A DNA stretch of 64,000 nt from the NCBI RefSeq assembly GCF_002886255.1, contig NZ_KZ614149.1, positions 3,100,001 through 3,164,000 of the forward strand, read 5' to 3'. The position numbers and the translations under genes were made by a program. Below are positions 25,702 to 33,362 of the stretch, in pieces (the stretch's first letter is position 1; each line of letters begins with the position of its first letter). The notes under the pieces were generated by a model. That model did no database searches, had not been told where the DNA came from, and saw only the letters and a list, made by a program, of their open reading frames with translations. The DNA is from Alteribacillus bidgolensis. GTDB lineage: Bacteria; Bacillota; Bacilli; Bacillales; Marinococcaceae.

Positions 25702-26556
25702 TTATTCGTTGTAGTTATAAAAGCCGCGGCCAACTTTTTTCCCAATCCATCCTGCTTTCACATACTTGCGGAGTAATGGACAAGGTCGATATTTATCATC
25801 CCCGAAACCATCATGCAGTGTTTCCATGATGTACAAACAAGTATCAAGGCCGATAAAATCGGCTAGGGTGAGCGGTCCCATTGGGTGATTCATCCCCAAT
25901 TTCATCACTTGATCAATATCTTCTGGAGAAGACACACCTTCATACACTGTATATATTGCCTCATTAATCATCGGCATAAGAATTCTATTAGAAACAAAAC
26001 CTGGAAAATCATTTACTTCGACGGGGGTTTTATGAAGAGACTCTGCTGTTTGTTTTACTGCATCAAATACCTTGTCACTTGTTTCCAGTCCTCTTATAAT
26101 TTCTACTAACTTCATCACTGGCACTGGATTCATAAAGTGCATGCCGATAACTTGAGAGGGGCGTGATGTTTCTGCTGCAATTTCTGTGATAGGAAGAGAA
26201 GAAGTGTTTGTCGCAAGTATAGCGTGAGGCGGAGCACATTCATCCAGCTCCTTAAATACTTTCTTTTTCACATCCATATTTTCAACAATTGCTTCCACTG
26301 CTAAATCTGCTTTTGAAGCATTTTCTAACTCCGTGGATGGAACAATACGACTTAGTATTTCTGATTTTTCTTCATTCGTAAGCCGCCCTTTTTCGGTTTG
26401 TCTCGTCAAATTCTTTTTCACTCTTTCTAAACCTTTTTCGACCTGGGTCTCTTTTACATCGTGCAGGTAAACATAATATCCAGATTGGGCATGAACCTGA
26501 GCAATTCCTGCCCCCATCTGACCAGCGCCGACTACCATTATGGTTTGAATATCCAT
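25702..26556 (-). CDS. 3-hydroxybutyryl-CoA dehydrogenase
   Basis: This enzyme oxidises (S)-3-hydroxyacyl-CoA to 3-ketoacyl-CoA with NAD. The 284-residue product has the N-terminal Rossmann motif VVGAGQMGAGIAQVHAQSG, the catalytic histidine in MHFMNPVPVMKLVEII, and the C-terminal dimerisation domain with MKLGMNHPMGPLTLADFIGLD. It resembles MmgB/Hbd. It is the second gene of the operon, so with thiolase and the acyl-CoA dehydrogenases it forms a beta-oxidation module; no enoyl-CoA hydratase gene is in the cluster. Confidence 0.95.
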   Translation of the reverse strand: MDIQTIMVVGAGQMGAGIAQVHAQSGYYVYLHDVKETQVEKGLERVKKNLTRQTEKGRLTNEEKSEILSRIVPSTELENASKADLAVEAIVENMDVKKKVFKELDECAPPHAILATNTSSLPITEIAAETSRPSQVIGMHFMNPVPVMKLVEIIRGLETSDKVFDAVKQTAESLHKTPVEVNDFPGFVSNRILMPMINEAIYTVYEGVSSPEDIDQVMKLGMNHPMGPLTLADFIGLDTCLYIMETLHDGFGDDKYRPCPLLRKYVKAGWIGKKVGRGFYNYNE

Positions 26557-26614
26557 TTTATCTCCTCCTGCATTCTCACTATTTATAGGCTGGCACTAAG
26601 ATCTGGCTATAGTT

Positions 26615-27793
26615 TTATACTTCAATCATGATCGCATCTCCCTGTCCACCGCCGCTGCAAATAGCAGCGATACCGGTTCCTCCTCCTCTACGTTTTAATT
26701 CATTAGCTAAAGTTAATATGATTCGCGCGCCGCTTGCTCCAATTGGGTGACCAATAGCTACGGCTCCTCCGTTTACATTCACTTTGTCAGCATCAAGGCC
26801 GGCCAGCTGTTCACCAATTAGCGCCACTGCTGCAAAAGCTTCGTTTACTTCAAATAAATCTATATCTTTTAGTGATTTACCTGTTTTCTTTAATAATTTA
26901 TTAATCACCAATCCTGGTGTCTTCGGAAAATCCCCCGCTTCTACTGCCAGAGCTGTGTGACCTGTAATGGCAGCAAGAGGCCGTTTTCCTTCCTTTTTCG
27001 CACGTTCTTCACTCATTAAAACCATAGCGCAAGCACCGTCATTGACACCTGGTGCGTTCCCCGCCGTAACCGTACCGTCGTTTGCAAAAACCGGCTTTAA
27101 CTTTTGCAGTGCTTCGATAGCGGTATCTTTACGAGGACTCTCGTCTTCAGAAACAACAAGAGGGTTTCCCTTTCTTTGAGGAATTTCTATCGATGTAATT
27201 TCTTCTGAAAAATAACCCTTTTCTTTTGCTTCATTCACCCGCTGATGACTGCGAAGGGCCCAGTGATCCTGCATTTCCCGGGAAATACCGACTTCATTCG
27301 CTGCTTGATTCCCATATACCCCCATGTGAACTCCTTGAAAAGAACATGTTAATCCATCATGAACCATCAAATCTTTCATGGAAGCATCACCCATTCGCGC
27401 TCCCCAACGTGCTTTTGGCAAAAAATATGGAGCATTGCTCATTGATTCCATTCCTCCGGCAATTAAGACTTCTCCATCTTCTGCTCTTATTATTTGGTCA
27501 GCCAGCGTCACACTGCGCATCCCAGAAGCACACACTTTATTAATCGTTTCTGTCTCTACTTCCCACGAAAGACCTGCATGGCGTGCCGCTTGGCGCGAGG
27601 GAATCTGCCCCTGCCCGCCTTGTAATACATTTCCCATAATGACTTCTTGAATTTCTTCAGGGTTTATCTTTGTATTCTCTAACGCCCCTTTTATCGCTTC
27701 GCCGCCTAACTCAGATGCCGTTAAACTACTTAATACTCCGCCAAATTTCCCAAATGGAGTGCGGGCCCCGCCAACTATCACTGATTTTGCCAT
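26615..27793 (-). CDS. Acetyl-CoA C-acetyltransferase (thiolase)
   Basis: The 392-residue thiolase has the acyl-accepting Cys88 in NKVCASGMRS and the C-terminal signatures VNVNGGAVAIGHPIGASGA and ICSGGGQGDAI with the second cysteine. It cleaves or forms acetoacetyl-CoA. ATG 27793 is preceded by AAAGGAGG; upstream in-frame codons to 27928 run through a copy of the dispersed repeat and are not coding. It is the first gene of the operon, with an operator-like palindrome about 170 bases upstream. Confidence 0.95.
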   Translation of the reverse strand: MAKSVIVGGARTPFGKFGGVLSSLTASELGGEAIKGALENTKINPEEIQEVIMGNVLQGGQGQIPSRQAARHAGLSWEVETETINKVCASGMRSVTLADQIIRAEDGEVLIAGGMESMSNAPYFLPKARWGARMGDASMKDLMVHDGLTCSFQGVHMGVYGNQAANEVGISREMQDHWALRSHQRVNEAKEKGYFSEEITSIEIPQRKGNPLVVSEDESPRKDTAIEALQKLKPVFANDGTVTAGNAPGVNDGACAMVLMSEERAKKEGKRPLAAITGHTALAVEAGDFPKTPGLVINKLLKKTGKSLKDIDLFEVNEAFAAVALIGEQLAGLDADKVNVNGGAVAIGHPIGASGARIILTLANELKRRGGGTGIAAICSGGGQGDAIMIEV

Positions 27794-27868
27794 ACAATCT
27801 TTCCTCCTTTTTTGTATAAAACAAGAAAAGTCCAGAAAATTTCTCAAATAAAGTTTGTATTTTCTAAT

Positions 27869-27941
27869 TAGACGCCAAGTCCAAATGACGGAAGCAGAAG
27901 TTTTAGTTATACTTTGATCCTTTAACAAATTTCTAAAGTAA
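27869..27941 (+). repeat. Two-hairpin repeat, copy 6 (left arm lost), inside a 5' leader
   Basis: CGCCAAGTCCAAATGACGGA, AGCAGAAGTTTTAGTTATAC, TTTGATCCTTTAACAAAT, TTCTAAAGTA. It lies between the predicted promoter/operator and the thiolase start codon, so it would be transcribed in the operon leader. The rest of the 27794-28175 gap holds the operator and the fadF terminator. Confidence 0.7.
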
Positions 27942-27964
27942 AAATAAAAATTTGTTTATAATAT

Positions 27965-27982
27965 CGAACGAACGCTCGCTCA
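27965..27982. promoter_or_regulatory. FadR-like TetR operator upstream of thiolase operon
   Basis: CGAACGAACGCTCGCTCA fits the 7-4-7 plan of the FadR box (TGAATGA-N4-TCATTCA) with C/G substitutions. On the minus strand it lies directly upstream of TATTAT/TATAAA, overlapping a likely promoter, as a TetR repressor site should. Confidence 0.55.
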
Positions 27983-28012
27983 TTTTCGCATTAAAAAAAT
28001 CCATGTCATGTA

Positions 28013-28039
28013 AAGAAAAAGGGGAATATTCATTCCCCC
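28013..28039 (-). terminator. Intrinsic terminator of fadF
   Basis: On the minus strand GGGGAAT, 4-base loop, ATTCCCC is followed by five T, about 140 bases after the stop. Confidence 0.7.
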
Positions 28040-28175
28040 GCTATCATTATTTCTTGCGCCTCTGTTGAAAACGCTTTCCTCACCTATTAAACTACTTCAA
28101 ATTGGTATAAAAATCAAGTATTAATTTACCAAAGCGGCTGCATCTTTTTATTACTGTTTAGAAGCCTGTTATATG

Positions 28176-30284
28176 CTATTCGGCTTCTGCTGCTTTTTGT
28201 CTTTCCCCCACTACGGATCGTTCTAAAATTTCTGCAATATCCATCGTTTGGATATCATCTTCTGCTTCTTTAGCTTTGACCCCATCTGACATCATCGTCA
28301 AACAGTACGGACAGGCGCTTCCGATCATGGACGGACTCGTCTGGAGCGCTTGTTCGGTACGGGCGACATTTACCCGCTGGCCGGCTTCTTCTTCCATCCA
28401 CATCATGCCCCCGCCAGCTCCACAGCACATCCCATCTTGACGATTTCTCTCCATTTCAACGATGTTAAGGCCCGGAACCGCCTCTAAAATTTCTCGCGGC
28501 GGATCGTACACTTCATTGTAGCGCCCGAGGTAACAAGAATCGTGATACGTTATCGTTTCCTTCACTTCATGACGCGGTGTGAGCTTTCCTTCGCGTACGA
28601 GCTGGGCCAGTAATTCGGTATGATGGTACACTTCCACGTCTTCTAAACCAAATTCCCGATATTCATTTTTAAAAGTATTATACGCATGCGGATCGATAGT
28701 AACGATTTTCTTTACGTCATTTTTTTGAAATTCGTTAATATTAAAAGATGCAAGTTCCTGGAACAAAAACTCATTTCCGATACGTCTTGGTGTATCTCCG
28801 GAGTTCTTTTCTTTGTTTCCAAGAATGGCAAAGGAAACCCCTGCCTCGTTCATTAATTTCGCAAACGACTGGGCTATCTTTTGGCTGCGCTTGTCATAAG
28901 ACCCCATGGAACCGACAAAGAACAAGTAGTCAAACGTTTTGTCTTCTTTTTTCAATTCTTTCACAGTTGGTGCGTCAATATCTTCGCGGGCTTCTCTCCA
29001 TTTTTCCCGTTCTTTCCGGTTAATCCCCCACGGGTTACCCTGACGCTCAATATTCATCATCGCGCGCTGTGCTTCAGAATCCATTTTCCCTTCCGTCAAC
29101 ACTAAATAACGGCGCAGATCAATGATTTTATCGACGTGTTCATTCATGACCGGACACTGATCTTCACAGTTGCGGCACGTCGTACATGCCCAAATTTCTT
29201 CTTCTGTAATAACATCACCGATTAAGCTGACATCATAGCCGGCAGCAGCTTCTTCGGCTCCTTTACCTTGAGCAGCCAGCTGGTTTCCATTCGTCCCGCT
29301 GAACGCATATGCCGGCAGCCACGGCGAACGGGACGTGACAGCCGCCCCTTTTTCGGTTAAATGGTCTCTCATTTTAATCAATAAGTCCATCGGGGACAGC
29401 ATTTTCCCAGAGCCTGTGGCCGGACACATATTCGTACAGCGGCCGCATTCGACACAGGCATAGAGATCTAGCAATTGTTTTTGGTTAAAATCTTCAATCT
29501 TTCCAACCCCGAATTCCTCTTTGGTTTCATCTTCAAAATCAATCGATGACAGCTGCCCTACCGGATGAGTCCGGCCGAGCCACACGTTTGCGGGCCCCGC
29601 TATTAGATGGGCGTGTTTGGATTGCGGGACGTAGACTAAAAACGAGAGTAAAAACAATAAGTGCGCCCACCAGAATACATAAAACAAGACACCTGCTGCC
29701 CCAGCACCAAGGGGGGAAGCAACAAAAGCAATCACCGAAGCAATTGGTTCAAAGCCCGTTAATCCTTTGTCGAGCCACACCATTTCCATCCCCTTGGCAA
29801 TCATTTTGGATGTCATTAAGCCGCCGATAAAAATCAGCACCAACCCTGCTTTCCAACCGCGTTTCAAGCGAACCAGCTTTTCTACATAGCGGCGGTAAAA
29901 CGCCCAAACAACTGCCGCCAAAATCATAAATACAACGACTTCCTGAAACAAGGTGAAATAAGGATATACTGGTCCAAGCGGCAGATGCCCCCCTATCTGC
30001 AGTCCTTTCCAAATCGTGTCAATCGCACTGAACTGCACGAGCAAAAATCCATAAAAGAACATCACATGAATGGTTCCGCTTTTCTTATCTTTCAAGAGTT
30101 TCTTCTGTCCAAACACATTGGTCAAGATCGCTTCCCATCGCTCTTTAACCGTTTGATTAAACTCAGCCTTTTGACCGAGCTTAATATATTCGTACCTCGT
30201 TTTCACAAGCTGAGCAAAAAGATAAACAGCATAAAAGGTAACAAGTAAAAACGCAATCCAATTCACAATTATAAACGTATCCAT
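28176..30284 (-). CDS. fadF: Membrane iron-sulfur protein FadF, electron sink for acyl-CoA dehydrogenases
   Basis: The 702-residue protein has a membrane part of about six helices (1-225, nitrate-reductase-gamma/cytochrome-b-like), two 4Fe-4S motifs (CVECGRCTNMCP, cysteines at 277, 280, 283, 287; CTTCRNCEDQCP, cysteines at 367, 370, 373, 377), and two C-terminal CCG domains (HDSCYLGRYN and MCCGAGGGMMW). This is the EtfD/FadF plan that passes electrons from acyl-CoA dehydrogenase via ETF to menaquinone. It is transcribed separately, upstream of the acyl-CoA operon, with its own FadR-like palindrome. Confidence 0.92.
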   Translation of the reverse strand: MDTFIIVNWIAFLLVTFYAVYLFAQLVKTRYEYIKLGQKAEFNQTVKERWEAILTNVFGQKKLLKDKKSGTIHVMFFYGFLLVQFSAIDTIWKGLQIGGHLPLGPVYPYFTLFQEVVVFMILAAVVWAFYRRYVEKLVRLKRGWKAGLVLIFIGGLMTSKMIAKGMEMVWLDKGLTGFEPIASVIAFVASPLGAGAAGVLFYVFWWAHLLFLLSFLVYVPQSKHAHLIAGPANVWLGRTHPVGQLSSIDFEDETKEEFGVGKIEDFNQKQLLDLYACVECGRCTNMCPATGSGKMLSPMDLLIKMRDHLTEKGAAVTSRSPWLPAYAFSGTNGNQLAAQGKGAEEAAAGYDVSLIGDVITEEEIWACTTCRNCEDQCPVMNEHVDKIIDLRRYLVLTEGKMDSEAQRAMMNIERQGNPWGINRKEREKWREAREDIDAPTVKELKKEDKTFDYLFFVGSMGSYDKRSQKIAQSFAKLMNEAGVSFAILGNKEKNSGDTPRRIGNEFLFQELASFNINEFQKNDVKKIVTIDPHAYNTFKNEYREFGLEDVEVYHHTELLAQLVREGKLTPRHEVKETITYHDSCYLGRYNEVYDPPREILEAVPGLNIVEMERNRQDGMCCGAGGGMMWMEEEAGQRVNVARTEQALQTSPSMIGSACPYCLTMMSDGVKAKEAEDDIQTMDIAEILERSVVGERQKAAEAE

Positions 30285-30431
30285 AATCTATTCTCCTTTC
30301 TATAGCAGCCATAACCCGGTGTCAAGAAAACGCTTTCTTTTCCAGGCTTTAATTATCGGTTCTGCAAGAGTTAGAACCGATAAAAATTCTGAATTGGACC
30401 AATTTTATATACATTATAACAAAAAAATTAG

Positions 30432-30449
30432 TGAATGAACATTCAGTCG
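30432..30449. promoter_or_regulatory. FadR-like operator upstream of fadF
   Basis: TGAATGAACATTCAGTCG contains the exact inverted repeat TGAATG-AA-CATTCA and fits the FadR box (TGAATGA-N4-TCATTCA) with two changes. It lies about 150 bases before fadF and 100 before the cardiolipin synthase gene. Confidence 0.6.
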
Positions 30450-30548
30450 AGTTATTTTTTTTAATCATTTCATTTCAAGCGCTAGTTTGTGTTGATTTTC
30501 GGGCATTATAGTAATAAGATCTCAAAATGCTGCGGGAGGGTTCTACCT

Positions 30549-31748
30549 ATGGTGTTTGTTTTTTATATTCTCTTTGCCCTTTTGCTGGTCACCTTGTATA
30601 TTTGGCTGGATTTTTTTCTAGGAAAAAGAAAATATCTTCACCAACAAAATGCCGTTTTTTATCCATCAAGAAAAGGGCAAGTTCAATGGATTGATACCGG
30701 TAAAGTTTTTTTTGAAACAATGTTTGAAGATATTCAACATGCAAAAAGCCACGTACATGTTCTTTTTTATATCTTTCGCAACGACAGCATAGGCAGTCAG
30801 TTCATTGACCTTCTCATTCAAAAAGCTTCGGAAGGAGTCGAAATAAATTTTCTTGTCGATCGAGTTGGCTCTGGCTTAAATCGTAAAGGACGGCAAAAGT
30901 TAAAGAAAGCAGGAGTTACGTTTGCATATGCTAAGACTCCCTCGTTCCCTTTCTTTTTCTTCACTTTAAACCGCAGGAATCACCGGAAAATAACGGTGAT
31001 CGATGGGAAAATCGGATATACAGGCGGGTTTAATGTCGGGGACGAATACCTCGGGCGTGATCCTAAATTAGGCCTTTGGCGTGATTTTCACTTGCGTTTT
31101 TATGGGGAAGGTGTTCAAGATTTACAATCGCAATTTCTAGAAGACTGGAAACAAGCAACAAGGAATCCTTACAAAAAAGAAGAAAGTTACTTCCCTCCCT
31201 TAGAAAAGGGCAGCCACACATTCCATTTTTTTGCTACGGAAGGACACGGTTTAGACACTTTCTTTTTGGAAGGTATAAAAAAAGCGAAAAACTATATTTA
31301 CATTGCCAGCCCATACTATGTACCAAGTATAGAGCTGCAAAGCGCTCTCCTGGATGCATTAAAACGGGGTGTGGAAGTTTGTATTATTCTTCCAGAAAAA
31401 AGGGACCATCCCCTGGTAAAAGAAGCGTCTATATCCTATTTAGAAGACTTGATAAAAGGCGGCGCTTCCATTTTTCATTTTCAGCAAGGATTCTTTCATG
31501 CAAAAGCTGTTTTAATAGATGATAAGTTCTGTGATGTGGGTTCCGCTAATTTTGATAAGCGAAGCTTTTTTTTAAACAGTGAAATGAATACTATGCTATC
31601 TTCTCCCTCAAATATGAGTTCTGTCAAAAACCGGCTTGAGAAAGACATGTCACAATCAACCATACTTCATCTTGACGAATTGCAATACCGCCCTTTTAAA
31701 ACAAGGGTAAGGGAAAAAATTGCAGGTATAGTAGAACCTCTGCTTTAG
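30549..31748 (+). CDS. clsB: Cardiolipin synthase (phospholipase D family, YwjE-like)
   Basis: This enzyme joins two phosphatidylglycerols into cardiolipin at the membrane. The ~399-residue product has an N-terminal membrane helix (FVFYILFALLLVTLYIWL) and two PLD HKD motifs: HRKITVIDGKIGYTGGFN and HAKAVLIDDKFCDVGSANFD. I chose ATG 30549 with GGGAGG 9 bases upstream; the in-frame ATG at 30489 would add 20 unconserved residues with no ribosome-binding site. The place beside fadF matches ywjE of B. subtilis. Cardiolipin is often raised in salt-adapted bacilli. Confidence 0.92.
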   Translation: MVFVFYILFALLLVTLYIWLDFFLGKRKYLHQQNAVFYPSRKGQVQWIDTGKVFFETMFEDIQHAKSHVHVLFYIFRNDSIGSQFIDLLIQKASEGVEINFLVDRVGSGLNRKGRQKLKKAGVTFAYAKTPSFPFFFFTLNRRNHRKITVIDGKIGYTGGFNVGDEYLGRDPKLGLWRDFHLRFYGEGVQDLQSQFLEDWKQATRNPYKKEESYFPPLEKGSHTFHFFATEGHGLDTFFLEGIKKAKNYIYIASPYYVPSIELQSALLDALKRGVEVCIILPEKRDHPLVKEASISYLEDLIKGGASIFHFQQGFFHAKAVLIDDKFCDVGSANFDKRSFFLNSEMNTMLSSPSNMSSVKNRLEKDMSQSTILHLDELQYRPFKTRVREKIAGIVEPLL

Positions 31749-31775
31749 GATGTGTTTATCTTATAATTAGAAGCA

Positions 31776-31799
31776 GCTGTCACCGGAAAAGGTGGCAGC
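31776..31799 (+). terminator. Hairpin after the cardiolipin synthase gene
   Basis: GCTGTCACC (31776-31784) pairs with GGTGGCAGC (31791-31799; one G-T wobble) round a 6-base loop; it is followed by ATTTCTGATTTAATT, so the U-run is poor. Confidence 0.5.
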
Positions 31800-31962
31800 A
31801 TTTCTGATTTAATTATGGTTTTTAGGAATTTATGGACCTTAACGCTTTTGGACTGCTGGATGGAATAATATTCCTATATATTTACCCAAAAGTCAGCATT
31901 CCCCCACAAAAAAGCTCCGCTGAAATTTAGTTTGATTTTAGGAGCAATGCCAAGAAAGCAGC

Positions 31963-32007
31963 GCCCCTTTGGATATTTTTGAGTGAGTGAAAGGTTTAGA
32001 AAGGGGC
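31963..32007 (-). terminator. Possible 3' hairpin of the alpha/beta hydrolase gene
   Basis: GCCCCTTT (31963-31970) and AAAGGGGC (32000-32007) form perfect 8-bp arms round a 29-base loop, directly after the hydrolase stop. No strong U-run. Confidence 0.35.
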
Positions 32008-32018
32008 ATTACTAGCTT

Positions 32019-32819
32019 TTAATAAGGAAGCAAACTACTATCTTTGCTTTGCAAATCATTAACACACCGCTTAACTACTGCGTTGTAAGCATCAGGTTCC
32101 AAGGTAGGAACTTGGTGTCCAACACTTCCGACGAGCACCACATCTTTTGGGGCCTTTAATGCGTATTTATAAAATAAATACTGATAATAATGAACATACC
32201 AATCACGAGATCCATAGACGAGCAATGTTGGAACTTGCAGCTGCGGCAGCCTCCAAGTACAGTTGAAATAAAGCCCTGATTCATAAAGAGACTGCAATAA
32301 AGATGGGTTGGTTCCTTTTACCGTTTCAGCGATAGCTTCTCTATGCGAGGCTTCTTTCGAGTTTGAATAAGAAAGCATTTGCGCAAGCATTACATTCCAT
32401 TCATTTTTTGCAATCCAAATACCCGTTTCAAACTCTTTTCTTAAAAGGGTGGTACAAACCTCTGGAAAGGCTCCTACGAGAATGATGCCTGCTGTTCGAT
32501 CCGGCCAATTTAAAGCGAATTCTAATGCGACAGAACTGCCGCTTGAATATCCGCACAATACAATTTTTTTATGGCCGCGTTCATTCGCTAAATTCAGAAG
32601 ATCTACTGCCCACTCGGAAATAGATAAAGTTCCAGCGCCATCACTGCTGAAACTATGGCCCCTTGCATCCATTAACACTACTTGAAATTCATGGGCAAGG
32701 TCGCGCTGCTCCATGAAAGTAGCTGCTCCCATAGATGGCGGATGAATAAAATATAGAGGCAAGCCGCGTCCCCATACTTGATAATGCAAGGTTGCTCCTT
32801 GAGAAGAAAAAAAAGGCAC
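32019..32819 (-). CDS. Alpha/beta-fold hydrolase
   Basis: The 266-residue enzyme has the nucleophile elbow in CGYSSGSSV (Ser), the oxyanion HPPS-type loop in YFIHPPSMG, the acid in VYGSRDWYVH and the histidine in GSVGHQVPT, so a complete catalytic triad. The substrate is unknown. The order of motifs fits the broad proline-iminopeptidase/haloperoxidase-like group. It follows the XapX gene by 22 bases on the same strand, probably one transcript. Confidence 0.85.
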   Translation of the reverse strand: MPFFSSQGATLHYQVWGRGLPLYFIHPPSMGAATFMEQRDLAHEFQVVLMDARGHSFSSDGAGTLSISEWAVDLLNLANERGHKKIVLCGYSSGSSVALEFALNWPDRTAGIILVGAFPEVCTTLLRKEFETGIWIAKNEWNVMLAQMLSYSNSKEASHREAIAETVKGTNPSLLQSLYESGLYFNCTWRLPQLQVPTLLVYGSRDWYVHYYQYLFYKYALKAPKDVVLVGSVGHQVPTLEPDAYNAVVKRCVNDLQSKDSSLLPY

Positions 32820-32841
32820 TTGTTGTTCACCTCATTAACGG

Positions 32842-33021
32842 TTAGCTTCCCCCGCCTTGAAACAAGGGAAGCACCCATTCATATATTTTATAACCTAGAA
32901 ATATTCCAATGATACCCATCACTCCAGCAAGAGCCGGCGGCGCCGGGATCGGCAAACGAATGATAGCAAATACTATTCCTACAATGATACCTGTAAAAAG
33001 GGATAACATAACCTCTTGCAT
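32842..33021 (-). CDS. XapX-domain small membrane protein
   Basis: The 59-residue protein has two hydrophobic helices split by the XapX signature RLPIPAPPALAGVMGIIGI, then LGYKIYEWVLPLF. The function of this family is unknown. I chose ATG 33021: AAAGGAAG lies 9 bases upstream and family homology starts there. An in-frame codon at 33081 would add 20 residues without support. Confidence 0.85.
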   Translation of the reverse strand: MQEVMLSLFTGIIVGIVFAIIRLPIPAPPALAGVMGIIGIFLGYKIYEWVLPLFQGGGS

Positions 33022-33097
33022 TCCAGTCACTTCCTTTTGCCTAATATGTATCAAAAGCTCGTCCTTTATACTTTTTATCAAGATAATAACATGTATT

Positions 33098-33212
33098 AGA
33101 AAAATTCGGCTCGCCGCAGAAACCGCCTAACAAAAGGTAAAGGAACTTTCACTGAAAACTTTGTGTTGAAAGCTGAAGTTTTGCTTATATCGTTTACAAA
33201 TTAAAAAGTATA
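33098..33212 (+). repeat. Two-hairpin repeat, copy 7 (diverged)
   Basis: AGAAAAATTCGGCTCGCCGC then about 25 inserted or altered bases, GAAAGCTGAAGTTTTGCTTA and a damaged right half. It is 3' of argS and next to copy 8. Confidence 0.55.
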
Positions 33213-33228
33213 CTTCCCTCACCGTCCT

Positions 33229-33325
33229 TAGTAAAACTTGGCTTGTTGCCAAGTCCTTAATGGCGAAAGCCTTATTTTTTCTTATACTTTAATCCTTTAA
33301 TGAAGTTAAACTTTCCTAAAGTGCA
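33229..33325 (+). repeat. Two-hairpin repeat, copy 8
   Basis: AGTAAAACTTGGCTTGTTGC, AATGGCGAAAGCCTTATTTT, CTTATACTTTAATCCTTTAA and CTTTCCTAAAGTGCAA. It runs directly into the argS terminator. Two copies in tandem fill the 33022-33362 gap. Confidence 0.8.
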
Positions 33326-33351
33326 AAAAAGCCGTCCCTATTAGGAACGGC
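33325..33351 (-). terminator. Intrinsic terminator of argS
   Basis: On the minus strand GCCGTTCC, loop, GGGACGGC is followed by six T. Confidence 0.85.
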
Positions 33352-33362
33352 CCTTCACTTCT

